NCBI GenBank assembly: GCA_026874595.1
Contig: CM049310.1
Coordinates: forward strand, 49,691,558-49,755,557
Direction of reading: 5' to 3'
Source: Sipunculus nudus
Lineage: Eukaryota > Annelida > Sipuncula > Golfingiida > Sipunculidae
Length of the DNA: 64,000 nucleotides
Shown: positions 34,822-47,405 of the stretch, piece by piece
Numbering within the stretch: the first letter of the stretch is position 1
How the letters are laid out: every line of letters starts with the position of its first letter
Translations under genes and position numbers: made by a program
Notes under the pieces: generated by a model
Seen by the model: the letters and a program-made list of their open reading frames with translations, nothing else
Told to the model about the DNA's origin: nothing
Databases searched by the model: none

Positions 34822-34880
34822 TCACATGACTTGCTGTCACATGACAGTGGTCACATGACAAACAGGTCATGTGACATGAA
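34822..34880. promoter_or_regulatory. Cluster of TCACATGAC / TCATGTGAC motifs
   Basis: Three direct TCACATGAC words and one inverted TCATGTGAC occur within about 55 bp (34822, 34836, 34851, 34867), spaced 14-16 bp apart. The 8-mer TCACATGA matches the M-box/E-box core bound by MITF/TFE-type bHLH-ZIP factors. It may equally be a degenerate minisatellite. Confidence 0.4.
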
Positions 34881-36483
34881 GTTTTGTGACGGGAAGAGCT
34901 ATGATTATAAAAAAAAAATTCTATGCATGCAAAGTCATAGCCATAATATGAATATTATAATATGCTTCCATTTTAATAATAACACTGATCTCAATGGCTA
35001 ATCATCCTGTTAAACTCAAATAAATTTACAATTATCTATGCACATTATAGCCACACACCTTAACAGCCAGACTGTCAAAAACAGCTGTTAAAAAATGTGT
35101 CACATTTCATATCTGCCATATATTTAGCTAAAATTATTAATTCCCATCTGAATAAGCCCACAGAAATATATATTTGTGCTTTATAAATGAACTCTATCAT
35201 ATCATCACTCTTCTACATATACAAATAGCTTCCTTAATCACAGAGCTAGGAAACAAGATGTTATGTGAGAGAAACTATATATACAAGGTAACAAAATATT
35301 TTATTATAGTTTATTACTAACCTGATTGGTAAAAGAAAGATGTAAATCTAGGTTGTTTTCATATTCTGGGCAGTATACTGAAATTCTATTGTACCCTGAT
35401 GCATCAATATTGCAATACTTTTAAGGAAGATAAAAAAAAATGTGGGAAATATATATATATAATAAATAAGAAACATGCAAAATAATCACATATTTTTTCT
35501 TGATTTTAGATTCAAACATCTACCATGATCTTCTTTCCATGTTTTTCTGTGCTTTCTTTTTTATTGCACAACATCACTAATTGTGCCCTATCTCAAAGCC
35601 TAAGAGAAGTCTGAATTATTATTATCATTACATGTATACAAATTTAAACCTGTAATTTCAAAGGACTAAACATGCTGTATTAATATAAGTAAACTTGAAG
35701 AGAATCTTAACTGCTCATATTTCTGCAACTGTAAATATGTCACTGAAAATATTTGTCTTTTTTTTCTAGGAGAAAATATGACGTGGGCAATCAGATATTA
35801 AACTATGCTTAAAACCACTAAGCATTAAGAAAATTGACACAAGGATAAATGAGACCTGACAGACCACCCAGCCATCATGTGAAGACTGTTACTTATTAAT
35901 TAAGCAGTTCTTATGACGCAGTCGCCACAGTTGTCACTCTGTCACCTGAGCGCTCACCTGAGCTTACTAACTGGTTGTGTAATTTTAATTTTGCTGCTTC
36001 AGTGCTGGATGCATGCATGTGTGTAGCATATAAATGTAACAAGCTGCACTACTGACACAGTTTTTCACAAACTGGCTTAGTACAGTCTTTTATCTAGTGT
36101 AAATCTCCTAATACAGGACATATATTAACCCAATCTAGTCCAAATATGATTCTATACATGTATGTCTAGGGAGAGACTGTTGCTATCAACTCTTATCAAA
36201 TCACCTGATGTGGCTTACTTTTCACATGTTGTGACCTATCTCATGTTTTTGAGCAGCGAGTCGGAACCAGATAGTGTCAAATGACTCTAGCATGGTAATT
36301 CCTCTTTCGTGACATACTTTTAGACATGCCATATGGGAAACTGTTTTAAACATTTGAAGCTACTTTTCAAAGGTAGTTTTCTATTTGAGAGAGTGTATGT
36401 TTGAGAGCACAATGCTGGCTGCATTACTCTGCAAACATTTTATACATAAAGCTAATACCCAACAATGACTAGTCCCATATTTA

Positions 36484-36824
36484 TAAGGCAAAAAAAAATA
36501 ATGTTTGGTTCTCAGGCACTTTTTTCCAGAAATTGATGCGGTCAGACATTTTTTTTATTTATTTTATTTTTCGATAAAAATGTCAAATGATAAGGGAAAA
36601 TCATGATAATAACAGATTTATTTTTCTAAACAAGTTAAAGCACTACATGACAATGTAAATTTTATCAAAAACGTATGATTTTATCTTCTTGAAAGAAATG
36701 TCCGAGCAGCTGAGTTCAAAATTGGTAAGTTTTTGTTGAAAATCAAAATAAAAATTTTGATGCCAGGGTTTAAAATTTATGCTCGCAGTGCCTAAGAACC
36801 ATTCCTTTAATTCTTTGGGGCCTA
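36484..36824 (+). mobile_element. MITE copy 4 of the TAAGGCC family
   Basis: The left end TAAGGCAAAAAAAAATAATG then TTTGGTTCTCAGGCACTTTTT is mirrored by GTGCCTAAGAACCATTCC then TTTGGGGCCTA. At about 341 bp it is the longest copy, with small insertions relative to copy 2. Confidence 0.75.
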
Positions 36825-38344
36825 AAGTAGTTTTAAATATTTTTGGGAGTTTGATAGTTTAGACATCATAGTTTAGACATATAATGGCACAGTTTGTTTC
36901 CAGATTAAAACATACTGAGATGTGTACTTTTTATTCATAAATATAAATAAATTTATAAATATTATATATTATTCATTGTTTACATAGTTATCACCCAACT
37001 ATTGCTTCTAAAGTTTTCAGCATATACTTTACCCTGTTGTTAAAACCACAGGAGAGATCATATTTAAATATATTTATGTTATATTTCTTTGAAATAGAAT
37101 AAAGAAAAAACATAAATACTTCAAATGCTATTTTAATTATACTGTTTTTATGCAACTGTCATGTGAAAAAAAGAAGTACCCATGCAGAATAACAGGATAA
37201 TAAAAGTAACAAATTCATGAAAATGCGTCGACATTTTGCTTGCGTGTTTCACATACTGCTGGCAATTATCTATACAAAAAAAAATATGTATTAACAATAT
37301 AAAATAAACAAAACTGCATATCTAGCCAACAAAGCTGATTATACATTCATTTATATGAGTCAAGCCATCAACAAGTCTGAGACTATCTATTTTTGTAACC
37401 CCTCATCGGTCTCATGTTCAATTTGAAGGCATATTACACATGGTTTCTACGTTTCTGAAGAGTTTATACACTTTAAAAGATAAAATATCATGATTTTTAA
37501 ATATCTTGAACCATATCAGTACCCCAAGGATGCACAGCATGTGTTCTGAGCAGGCTTTCAACAAAAGTTTATGTATTTAAAAAAAAAAATGTTACCATGG
37601 TTGCTACATATATATTTTATACACTCCATGGAATGGAATTTAAGAACTCAACTTTCCCTGTTTATTTTTTACAGAATTTTTCATGGTTTTAAAGCGCAGT
37701 ATTTTACTTTTGGTTTTATTGAAGCATTCACCATTATTTCATAACAATGATACCACAATGACTAAATGTAACCATACCGTTCATAAAAATTGCTCTAGTA
37801 ACCTTATTTTCACATTATGGATCAAACCTTTTCAAGTGTGCGATATAATTAATTAACACACACCTGAGTAATAAGCACTCCTCCTCCAAATGGATCTGCT
37901 TCTGTAACATTTTATTTAACCATGGGTACATTCTTTTATTTATAAGTAATATCCTTCATACAACATCATATACACAAAATGTTTTTGAAAAACATTTGAT
38001 CACAATAACAACAGAGTCGATAAAACCTTGAAAATATTAACATTGCACACTCTAAATGTATATAAAAACGTGCAGAAACAATAAAATATCCTCAATCATG
38101 GCACAGGTTTGATACTATGCATTGTGCATAAACTGTAAGTGCAGTCATAAAACATACAACAGTACTGTAATTCCCCCTAAGAATAATAACTCCAACTATA
38201 TTTTGGCATTTTCCATCAAGTGTTCAGCTAAAAACCCATGCCCATATGCATGAAAATTGCTTCAAAACCTATATGTGCAGGTATGTGCATATATGTGACT
38301 TGTAAGTGGTTTCCAGTGATTCACAGAGCATACAGATCTGTAAG

Positions 38345-38579
38345 CAGGGTTTGACATTTGACAATACCTTCTGAAAGTACTTGCCCAGTTGGGAAATAAA
38401 CATCAAGATTTTACTTTCCCAATATGAAATTTTACTTCCCCTATCCCTTTGGCTAAAGGTTTATGTTGGACCCACTTGCCCAAACTGGAAAGAGGAACTA
38501 TCTTTTGTCTGCCCTGCCACCATTTTCTGGACATTTTACTTGCCCTGGGCAAACATTAAACTGTTAATGTCCAGCCCTG
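38345..38579 (+). mobile_element. 235-bp MITE, second copy of the CAGGG family
   Basis: It runs from CAGGGTTTGACATTTGAC to GTTAATGTCCAGCCCTG, shares GGCTAAAGGTTTATGTTGG and TTACTTGCCCT with the copy at 30846 and has the same length. No clear target duplication is visible. Confidence 0.75.
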
Positions 38580-39532
38580 ATGATACCCCAAGAGTTACTT
38601 GGACTTTCAGGAATTCAGGATAAAACAAGTATCAGTCACTGCCAACAGATGTCACTAGTATGGTGGGAAAGGTCTATTTTAATGCATATACCCATATGCA
38701 GTCACAACATTGAGTGATTTTTTATGCATAATTGCACACATGGATTTCAAGCTTAATTGCAGCTTCATGGTGGACCTAAGACCTGTCTCATTAAAAAATA
38801 ATCTGGGTTTCACTAACTTATCATATAATAGTTATATGTATAAACCCAGGTTCATACTTTAAATTGAGAGATCATGCTTAGAGATATCTGTTTTTATTAA
38901 CTGCTTAGACATCTGATCTGTTATGTGAGCTCACGTTTCAATGTGTGGTCTACATATGGCTTTGGTCCATGTAAGTACAATTAGATTTGTGTTTTTTTTT
39001 TGTGATTATGGTAAGGAATAAGAAAGTCATGAAGTGTCTCATTTTGAATAATCCTAGTCTGTGCAGACATTGTACCCTGTGAAGCAACAAAATCTTATTG
39101 ACAACACTTATTCTTTGTTTTGATGCTCTAAGGTAAGAATGGATCAAATACAGTTATTCTGTATTTAGAAATTTATCAATTATCAACTGAAACAGATAAA
39201 TCTATGCTCATGATGAAAATCTAATCTCCAACCAGATACACTCATATTTAGTGCAATTATTCAGTTTGTGCTATTGTTACAAAGCACATACACTTATGCA
39301 TATGCTGATTCATGTTCTCTTACCAGCACAGGAATAAATATACATAATTTACACTTATCATACACACATTCAAATACTTAATTTACATATCACTTTTGCA
39401 GAGTAAATTGCCTATTTAAGCTCTTTTATCTTATTTAAATACAGTATGTATTACATTATCTCAGCTTGAAAATATGATCCTGGATGGTAAAAGTGTACTA
39501 CAGTATATCATACATACTGCTACTGTAAAAGG

Positions 39533-39760
39533 ACTCATTAATATGCATGAAATTGTAATATATGTATAAAATCATAACCAAATATCATCGATAAGCATGG
39601 AATCATAACCATATTTCATGAATATCTGAACTGCACACTTATTTCATGAATATGCATGAAACTTAAATATCATCTCATGAATATGCATGAAACTTAAATA
39701 TCATCTCATGAATATGCAAGAAAAAGTAATTATATCTCATGAATATGCATGAAATTATAC
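39533..39760. repeat. 31-bp minisatellite with ATGAATATGCATGA core
   Basis: TCATGAATATGCATGAAACT-type units start at 39644, 39675, 39706 and 39738, with degenerate copies upstream (39534, 39614). Each has a near-palindromic TCATGAATATGCATGA that includes an octamer-like ATATGCA(T) word. Confidence 0.9.
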
Positions 39761-39858
39761 AGGAACATAGGTGATGGATACAATGGTCCTCAATATAATC
39801 TGAATATCATAAACTGGAATAATGGGAAGTCCTGAAACATGGCCACTCTGTGCCTCCT

Positions 39859-40026
39859 TCACCACTCTGTTGATTCTTTGGGGAGCAGATCTGCTTTTCC
39901 CTTTTCTGGGTAGAACTGTGAATACCACCTCCGATGCCTCAGCAGTAAGCGGTCTTCCTTTGAGGCGCAGAATACTGGTCGCCGCTCATACTTCTTGTTG
40001 TTCCAAATCATAATATCTCGCTCAAC
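39859..40026 (-). CDS. nvd: Desaturase terminal exon with stop
   Basis: On the - strand the acceptor is CTTATCCAG. It encodes VERDIMIWNNKKYERRPVFC, DRLLLRHRRWYSQFYPEKGK and LLPKESTEW, then TGA (39861-39859). 'VE.DI.IWN.K.Y...P......I...RRWYSQFY' is the characteristic C-terminus of this family. Confidence 0.94.
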   Translation of the reverse strand, partial: VERDIMIWNNKKYERRPVFCASKEDRLLLRHRRWYSQFYPEKGKADLLPKESTEW

Positions 40027-42384
40027 CTGGATAAGGAATGAATTTATGATTAGTCAGTACAACTGACAGTACATGCAGTCAGTACAATTTATTCACACAT
40101 GTACTGTGGTTGGCTTCATATTAGCAGGGTTAAATTTGTGTAATTTCCAAGAGTCAAATTTGGCTGAAATATCCTCCAATACTGTTTGTGTCACATTGTT
40201 ATCTTATTTTCTCAATGGCCTGGTGCATGTATTTGGACAGAGTAATATATATATTCTGCAAAAATTATGATCAAAACTGCCTAGAAGGAACTGAATGCTG
40301 TGATAATATCTTTAATACATGCTTATTACACACCTACCTTCTTATCAAACGATGTTATACTTTGGATACAGATATATCACTAAATAACCACATATTATCA
40401 CAACCTTCTCTTGTATGTTAACGGCAGTGCAGGAAGCTTTTGTTTTTTAATCAGTTGCAGTCATATCAAACCTACATTATTTAATCAAAGTTTACAAGTT
40501 GGTTTTGTTTGCTTGCAGCAAATACATGCCACATAACGGCTTATTACTGTCACTACATAAAAACACATAAGGCACAAATGTAATGAATTATGATACTGAT
40601 ATTAATTTATTTGGTTAAGTCTAGAGGCAGAACCTCAGGTGAGACCCATACAGAGTGGTCACTGGTAAGATCATACAATGACCTGATAACAAACTAAGAC
40701 ACACCATGTAATGGTATCATGATAGGGTGTATGGTATTAGTGATATCACCAACTGTACAATCAGATTCATATAACTTTTGAGTGGGAACGAGTTACAGAG
40801 TGGGCAAATGGAATACCTTCAAACATGATAACTGATACTGAAGGTAATTCAACTTTGCACATGTAATCTTCCTCTCAAGGGCTATCAAAGAGTACCCTCT
40901 GCCCAAATAACAGCAGTTGACATGTATACTCATTTGAACCTGTTTTCATGGTGATGAGATGTGCTTTGCTTTCATCTGGTTAGTTGCAAGTTTATTTTTA
41001 TGGAATAACAATGAAATGGGAAATATATATAATATTTTTAATTCTATGAAAATCATTATCTTGTTTTTTTCATTATCTTTTTTTTTACTTTTTCAACAAA
41101 TTAATGAAATATGAAATTTTATAATATACTTTTCAAAGCATTTTTTCAGATGTACACATCCTGGGATAAGTGTATGTATACAATAATACCTCACTTAACG
41201 ACAACCACAATTTAGCAACCACCCTCAAAATAATGACCTATATCTAATTTCGCGCAATCTTATTTGCTCTTTATATAAGACCTCCCTTAAGACATACACC
41301 TCTAAAATGCGACCACTTTATTGTAGTCCCCTTGGTGGTTTTTAATATCAAGGTTTGCTCTTTATATCAGAACTTGCTTAAACTACCACCTTGAAAATGT
41401 AACCATTTTATCAAGTTCCTGTTGGGGATCATAATTTCAGTTTAACTTTAATATCATTGATGGTTTCACTGTGTCACAATAATTACTTACCATTAATGCC
41501 TCCCCAAGTAAAAAGAATTTGCCAATAAATGTGGGCATGGACCAGTGGAAGTAAACATGGTGGATCATCCGCTGCATCAAAGGCTCTGTGGGAGTCAATG
41601 ACTGAAGGAAGGCTCCTTTACCAAACGGAGACTCAAACAGCAAATGTACAAGGCCTGGTCCAACCTACAAAACACAAGTGGATATATAATTAACAAGTGA
41701 CCTATGGGTCATGACGCTCAGCTGTCGGTTGTCCTACTGGCATTATACATAAGCCTGTACTTTATGTAAATGAGGTCATGGTGAACTTACTACCCAAGTT
41801 GATGTTGATGTGGACATTTGGTAAGGCAAATGAGTATATCATTGGAAAAGGATAATATACACCAGATGATTGAAAATGACATGTCACTTGGCTATAAATA
41901 GGTTTAAAGTGACCATGTCTCAGCAAATAAAAGTTAACTGTATCAAGAAAACGTGGATAAAAGACTTCCATATTTACTTAAAAAGTGTTTAAAGAAAATT
42001 AGATGGAACACTTAACTTTTAAAAATGTGAAACAGTACAAATGGATTCCTACTATTTTCACTATAGGTTTACACCTGATCCTATCCAACAGCAAACAAAC
42101 CAACATATATTCAGACACGGGTCAAAACACAAACTCCTTACCTGTCTAGCTTGAACTTTGAGATCCAGGAATGGACACCTGTATCCAAAAAATGTGATGC
42201 TATGAGTGAGGTTGAGAATCCCGATGTGTTTATCGATGGGGTCTTGTTGCCACTCCCCCGACCAGACATGTTTTCCGAAGTCCCACCATTTGCTGTACAT
42301 GTACCGGAGATCAATCCCTGATGTCATCAACGGGCTATGGACTTGTCCGAGGTGAGCCACATCAGCTCCATTTTCTGGGATTTC
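39859..42384 (-). CDS. nvd: Cholesterol 7-desaturase (Neverland/DAF-36-like Rieske oxygenase), C-terminal half, 5'-incomplete
   Basis: In arthropods and nematodes this family converts cholesterol to 7-dehydrocholesterol, the first step toward ecdysteroids or dafachronic acids. Three - strand exons (42384-42142, 41664-41491, 40026-39859) join in phase 0 and encode 194 residues plus TGA. EIPENGADVAHLGQVHSPL carries D-x2-H-x4-H, two His and part of the carboxylate shell of the mononuclear non-haem iron site. VGPGLVHLLFESPFGKGAFL then QSLTPTEPLMQR, and VERDIMIWNNKKYERRP then HRRWYSQFYPEKG, match the conserved end of Neverland proteins. The N-terminal membrane segment and the Rieske domain (CxH...CxxH) are not found upstream in this window. 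A related Rieske oxygenase with another sterol substrate cannot be excluded. Confidence 0.9.
41184..41425. repeat. Diverged repeat with CGACCACTTTATTG text in a desaturase intron
   Basis: TACCTCACTTAACGACAACC, GCGACCACTTTATTGTAGTC and a second internal GTAACCATTTTATCAAG resemble the wording of the TA-flanked element at 61554. It has no clean inverted ends and may be an old fragment of a similar element. Confidence 0.35.
41491..41664 (-). CDS. nvd: Desaturase exon: VGPG..FESPFGKG segment
   Basis: On the - strand the acceptor is GTTTTGTAG and the donor GTAAGT. The 58 phase-0 codons encode VGPGLVHLLFESPFGKGAFL, QSLTPTEPLMQRMIHHVYF and FFLLGEALM. This is the beta-sheet core that forms the substrate pocket in Rieske oxygenase catalytic domains, with Neverland-like wording (VGPG.V...F.TPFG.G...Q..TP.EP..QR). 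Confidence 0.93.
42142..42384 (-). CDS. nvd: Desaturase exon with the non-haem iron motif
   Basis: On the - strand the acceptor is TTCTTTGCAG and the donor GTAAGG. The 81-codon phase-0 exon encodes EIPENGADVAHLGQVHSPLM, then LRYMYSKWWDFGKHVWSGEW, ILNLTHSITFFGYRCPF and LDLKVQARQ. N-x2-D-x2-H-x4-H is the Rieske-oxygenase facial-triad signature. Confidence 0.93.
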
Positions 42385-45049
42385 CTGCAAAGAACAGAAT
42401 GACACATGAAAACCTTAACTCAAACTCACTGATACAAAGTAAAGTTCAACTTTATTAACTATAACCTCAAACTAACTAATACGGAAAACAAAATGATGCA
42501 TTAAATCCTCAACTAAAACTAACTGATAAAAAGAAAAGATTAACTCTTTAAACTATATATTATCTCAAACTAACTGATATAAGGAAAGGATAAGCTTTTA
42601 AAAAATTAAAACTGGTTTTAACTGAAGTGATTTCTGCTTGGTATTATATTTTTGCCTAGTGCATTTTTACAGGAAAGTATAATTGCACTGAACTCCATGT
42701 AAAGGCCCAATGGATATCAAAATTGATGTTATTGGTAAAACTGTTTTACATAGGAAATGGGTACAAGTGAGCACAAATCTAAAATTAATAACAGTGACAA
42801 AAAGCTTAGCTGTTATACACGCTCAAATTGTCCAATAAGGATATCCTTTTTTGTTTATTTCATGAAAGATAATAATCAAGAAAATTCAGCAGGAAATATC
42901 AAAGATCCTGGTAAACCAAACAACTGAATTTTTACAATGATAACCTTATAACCTAATCAATAGCTGGTTATGGCTATACTGGTTATGGCTCAAACCTCAT
43001 CCAAACATTTGATCATGATTCAGACTGGACATTAGACAGGCAGGCCAGACAGATACAAGGACACTAACTTTAACCATATTACTTTAACTGGACAATAGCT
43101 AGTGACACAAACATGATAATCCCATTGACATGATGCCCCAAATGTCCAAATGATTTATGAGTAACATTATGTATTAAACTGGTCTGCATAATGACACAAT
43201 CAATACATCAAAAGCAGGTCCTGATAAGTGTAATTTCAAATAAAATCCAGTGATTTCCTAAACAGCAGTAAATAATGGGACCAATAGCATAGAGCTATCC
43301 TAGCAAATCCAAGGAAATCATATTATTACAGAAATTGACAGGAAGTTATGGAGTTTTGAATAAACACATTTGTAACAGGGGAAATATTCATAGGAAATCA
43401 TACTATAATTCAGTGATGAAGGCAAAGTCGCCCAAAAGTTTTATTCTAGTTTCTTCTCAGACCTTACGGCTCCAATCACAATAAACCTCTCTCATGCACA
43501 TGGATTCATACTCTGACCTTTGTGTCTTATATATCTGAAGCAGTAACCTTATCAAACTCATTCAATTCTCACAAGCATTTCCAAACCTTTGACATGGTGC
43601 CATCTTTCATACAGACTAAAACCCAGATTTTACAAGTCTAAAGTCAGAATTAAGAATATAATCATTAGTTCTATAATAACTGCAGACAAACATAAAATAT
43701 CAGAACATGTGAAGAAAGGACAGAGAAATGTTAATACTTACGTAACATTTTTTCAGACATCTGTAAGTCTCATTGCAAAGTTTTAAAAAATATGATACCA
43801 GGGATCTGATTGAACTTTTGACATCTGGATGGGGAGTGTGTAAGATTGGGGAATGATTAAATTTTGGTGTAATTTCTCACATAAATAATCCCAGAGTAAA
43901 CGTTTTATGGCAGCACTGTACTGTGCACAGAGGGCAATGGCATCATGCCACATGACATTTCAAAGAATGGTAAGACGTCAGTATGGGTAAGTGCAGATTC
44001 AGCTTGGTCAAGGATGTCGATCATTTTGTATGGAATCTAGGGCAGCAAAATCAAAATGCCCAGAGGTGTATTTCATGACACACTTCCACTGGAAAAAACT
44101 TCCTACGGAACAATACTGGTTAACATCCAACATTCCAGGCTACCATCTGGAAAAATTTTCTTTAGGCACCAACTTCCATGCAGGGCTTTTGCCCTTAATT
44201 CAGACATATTTTTCTCATTCATTCTACATTTGTCTAACACCTATAACCAGTACTCAACCACAATACTAACCAGTACTCATCCACAATGGGTAAAGAGGGG
44301 GTACCTGGTGGTAAAGGTCTTAGCCTGGGGTCTTTACAACAGAGAACAGTAAATATGAAATGAACCCAAAACCTTTCAGTCACAATTTGAGACCATATTC
44401 AGATCATTACATCACCATATTACACAAGATGAAACAGAAAAAGGCCAGATGTCTGCAATGCACTGATTTGACAGCAATTAAATCCCACCGTTAAGATAAC
44501 AGTAAACTGAGTCCCAGATTACTTCAATGTAAACCTTGAAAACAGGGATGAACAGGAACTAGTACACCCTGTCTTGATCAGAGTCACAAGTACCCCTTCA
44601 GACGCTCTGTAAGGATTACATCAGCCGGTGTTAATAGGGATGTTACATGACTCCATCTAATCGATGTTCCATGAACCAAAACAAGATCATATGAACATTT
44701 ATTATACTCTAAGCTACTCGGATATTAAGTTACCTTCAACCTTGACTAACACAGATTATTCTCATTGTTATGACCTCAAGTTATCTGGTAAGCTGAGCCT
44801 TCTCACTGAATGATCAATTAATAACAAGGCATTTATGTTCCTGCAAGCATTATATAACCTTGGGTCCCATGTACAAAGTTACATAAATCAGATAAAAGCA
44901 CTCTTGAATCATAGTCTGTTCAGCAAGTAGGTGCCTACTGAAATTTGGTGATTGTTCTCTTAAACTTAAATATTATCACACTGATTGAGACTAAGCTGAT
45001 GAAGGACTAAAGACCTAATATGAGATGAAAAAAATATTTATATCCTGGT

Positions 45050-45283
45050 GTTAACGAAGCCTGGTGACTACAGCACCTGCAGGCCCATTGGAACCCCCAA
45101 AGGGGCACTAGTTTGTGAGTGAAACACGTACATCTGTTGGGCACAACTTTCCCTTTTAAGCCAGCATCCTGGGTGGGGCCCGGGGCTGACCGTGAAACAC
45201 CTCACTACCTTGGCTGAGATTTGAACTCGCAATCTCCTGGCTCTGAGTCCTGTGCTCTCCCCCTCAGCTACATAAGCTTGTCA
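45050..45283 (-). mobile_element. tRNA-derived SINE (TTTCACTCACAAAC family)
   Basis: On the - strand, GTAGCTGAGGGGGAGAGCAC (A-box region) and GCGAGTTCAAATCTC (B box) make a tRNA-like head. A body with GTTTCACTCACAAACTAGTG and TTTGGGGGTTCCAATGGGCC follows. The element at 60485 shares these body words. Confidence 0.75.
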
Positions 45284-47181
45284 AACACAAACATTCACAT
45301 TTTACAAACTACTAGCTGTTCTAAATTATGTTGCCTGGTAACTGACATGGTGCCTGTCATTGGCTGCCAGTCTCCATTTTGTTAGTTATATTTTCAGAAT
45401 ATTTATAACACTTTAGGAAACAATCAGTAGCTTTTTAAATGCATGTGTTATTTGAGCATGTGACCAGTGACCTTGGCCTTTATCAGTGGGGCTGAAATGT
45501 CATAAAAAAAAAGATTTCTCAGATAATGATCATACTTTAATACTGAAATATTTTGTAAGGTATAGTTTTGATTCATCTAGTTAATGGACCTATGCCTTTT
45601 TCTAAATGATCTGCCAATTAATAATTTCCTAGAAGGATACATATGGAACCGAGGGCCTGATATGGCGATGAAAACTTTTAAATAATATTTTAAATGAATA
45701 TAATTATATAAATAAATTATACTTTGAATATAACTTCTGTTTATTTTTCATGAATTTTTTTACTCTTTCACATTATCTGTCATGTCAGATGTGTCCCTGA
45801 TGAGTAACCTGATCTTTTCAGCTGGTTATATTTTTTAGAGTGTTTACATGACATGCATCATCCAATCAGCAGAGCTGTCAGCTGAGCCTGTTTACACACG
45901 ACTAATGACCTTAACTGCCATGAGTGAGGCTGATATGCTGTGAAATACAGGCTGATTTCATATTCTTTAAAATAAATGTTTCTTAAATAATTTGTAAGGT
46001 AGTTAGTCATTTCTCTTGTTGTAAATTAGGCCTGTTAATCTTGTTCCCTAAATTACCCTTTTCTACCTCAAATGTTACTAATAAAATTTTTCGTAGGGAC
46101 AAAAGAACAGGTGGACATGAGGTGATGGAACATACTTTAGCTGTATGAAGGCACAATTCCTTTTTATGTGGTTGCCAATACAGTCCAAGTAAATGTGAGT
46201 GTGACATGAAAGCATTCAGCAAGAGAGCCCAAGTCCATGTATTAATACGTGACAATAAACATGGATTTACAAGCTTAGCTTTTACACATCAGCATTTTTT
46301 CTATCCCCCACTTTGTCAACCGGATGGCAATTTTTTATTATCCCCAGCAAACTTGAGTCACTGCCTGGTGTGGTTGCTTGTAGTGTTTGTAAGGAAACTT
46401 TCCCCGCCAGGTACGATACAAGGAGGTTATAACACAGTAATCTACATGACATGTGCTTTATCAATTTTTATGACAGCCCTTATCAGAATACACAAAGATG
46501 ATAAAGTCCCCCAGTATGAAAGTAACACCCGCAGGTCCAAAGCTTACAGGAGGCACGTGTAGTGTATATCGTGACGTATAGTGCACATGCACTGGTTAAT
46601 GCCCTTTTGGGCTCTGGAAGGGATCCATTTACCATAATATTACACATGCTGTCAAAGAAGAGATATGTTTCACTTTTGTACTCAGAACTAATACAGAGGT
46701 CCACAAAAATATCACTGATACTGATATCATGCAACTAACACAAACCTTCTTTATATAAAGATTATTTGTAAAATCATTTGCATTATTAACCCTTGCATTA
46801 ACATTTTACGTTGAGAGCTTCATTTTTTTTCTAAATTTTATAAATAATCTTTGGTTATACTAACTTATGATCTTTGGCTGTTGTTAATTGTTTATATATC
46901 TTTATATAAACTTCATATAGAACCACTTTTTTCTGTTTCAAAGATTGCACAACTTCCCAAACAACCCTATTTCCAATCACGCTTGTCTAATTTACCTTTC
47001 ATAAAGATCTGTGTGCTCATGTAACAGACGGTAGCTATTATGGAAATAATGGTACTGCGTAATAATAATAAGATGATGATGATGTGAGTATGATGAATGT
47101 ATGGCTGTGACAGCTGTGATAATGTTGTTGTCTGTGTGTGCATAATAATGTGATAAAAATAATTATGATGATGAAGACAAT

Positions 47182-47405
47182 GATGTGAGATGTGATAATG
47201 ATGAAAACAACATTTGATGATGGTGATGATGATGATGACTATGATGATGGTCATGATATCAATGATGATGATAAAAATGATGATGCTGATGATTGTGATG
47301 ATGATATCAATGATGATGATGATGATGATGATGATGATGGTGATGAAAATGATGGTGATGATGATACAGAAATAGTGCTGGTGATGATAGTGTTCATAAT
47401 AATGA
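47182..47405. repeat. Imperfect (GAT)n microsatellite
   Basis: GAT/GATGAT units with interruptions run over about 220 bp. The open frames encoding Asp-rich or His/Ile-rich stretches here are products of the repeat. Confidence 0.93.

Larger units (their letters stand above)
30589..39858. other. Region between the RGL repeats and the desaturase stop codon (includes its 3' UTR)
   Basis: This is AT-rich sequence without recognisable exons. It lies downstream of the - strand desaturase. TTTATT words (AATAAA on the - strand) occur repeatedly, for example near 37912 and 37938, but I cannot choose a polyadenylation site. It holds two 235-bp elements, MITE copy 4, a TCACATGAC cluster and a 31-bp minisatellite, listed separately. 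Confidence 0.5.

Noticed and set aside
43991-44352. Overlapping 92- and 98-codon + strand frames
   Set aside because: No splice signals, no recognised motif and overlapping alternative frames; treated as chance.
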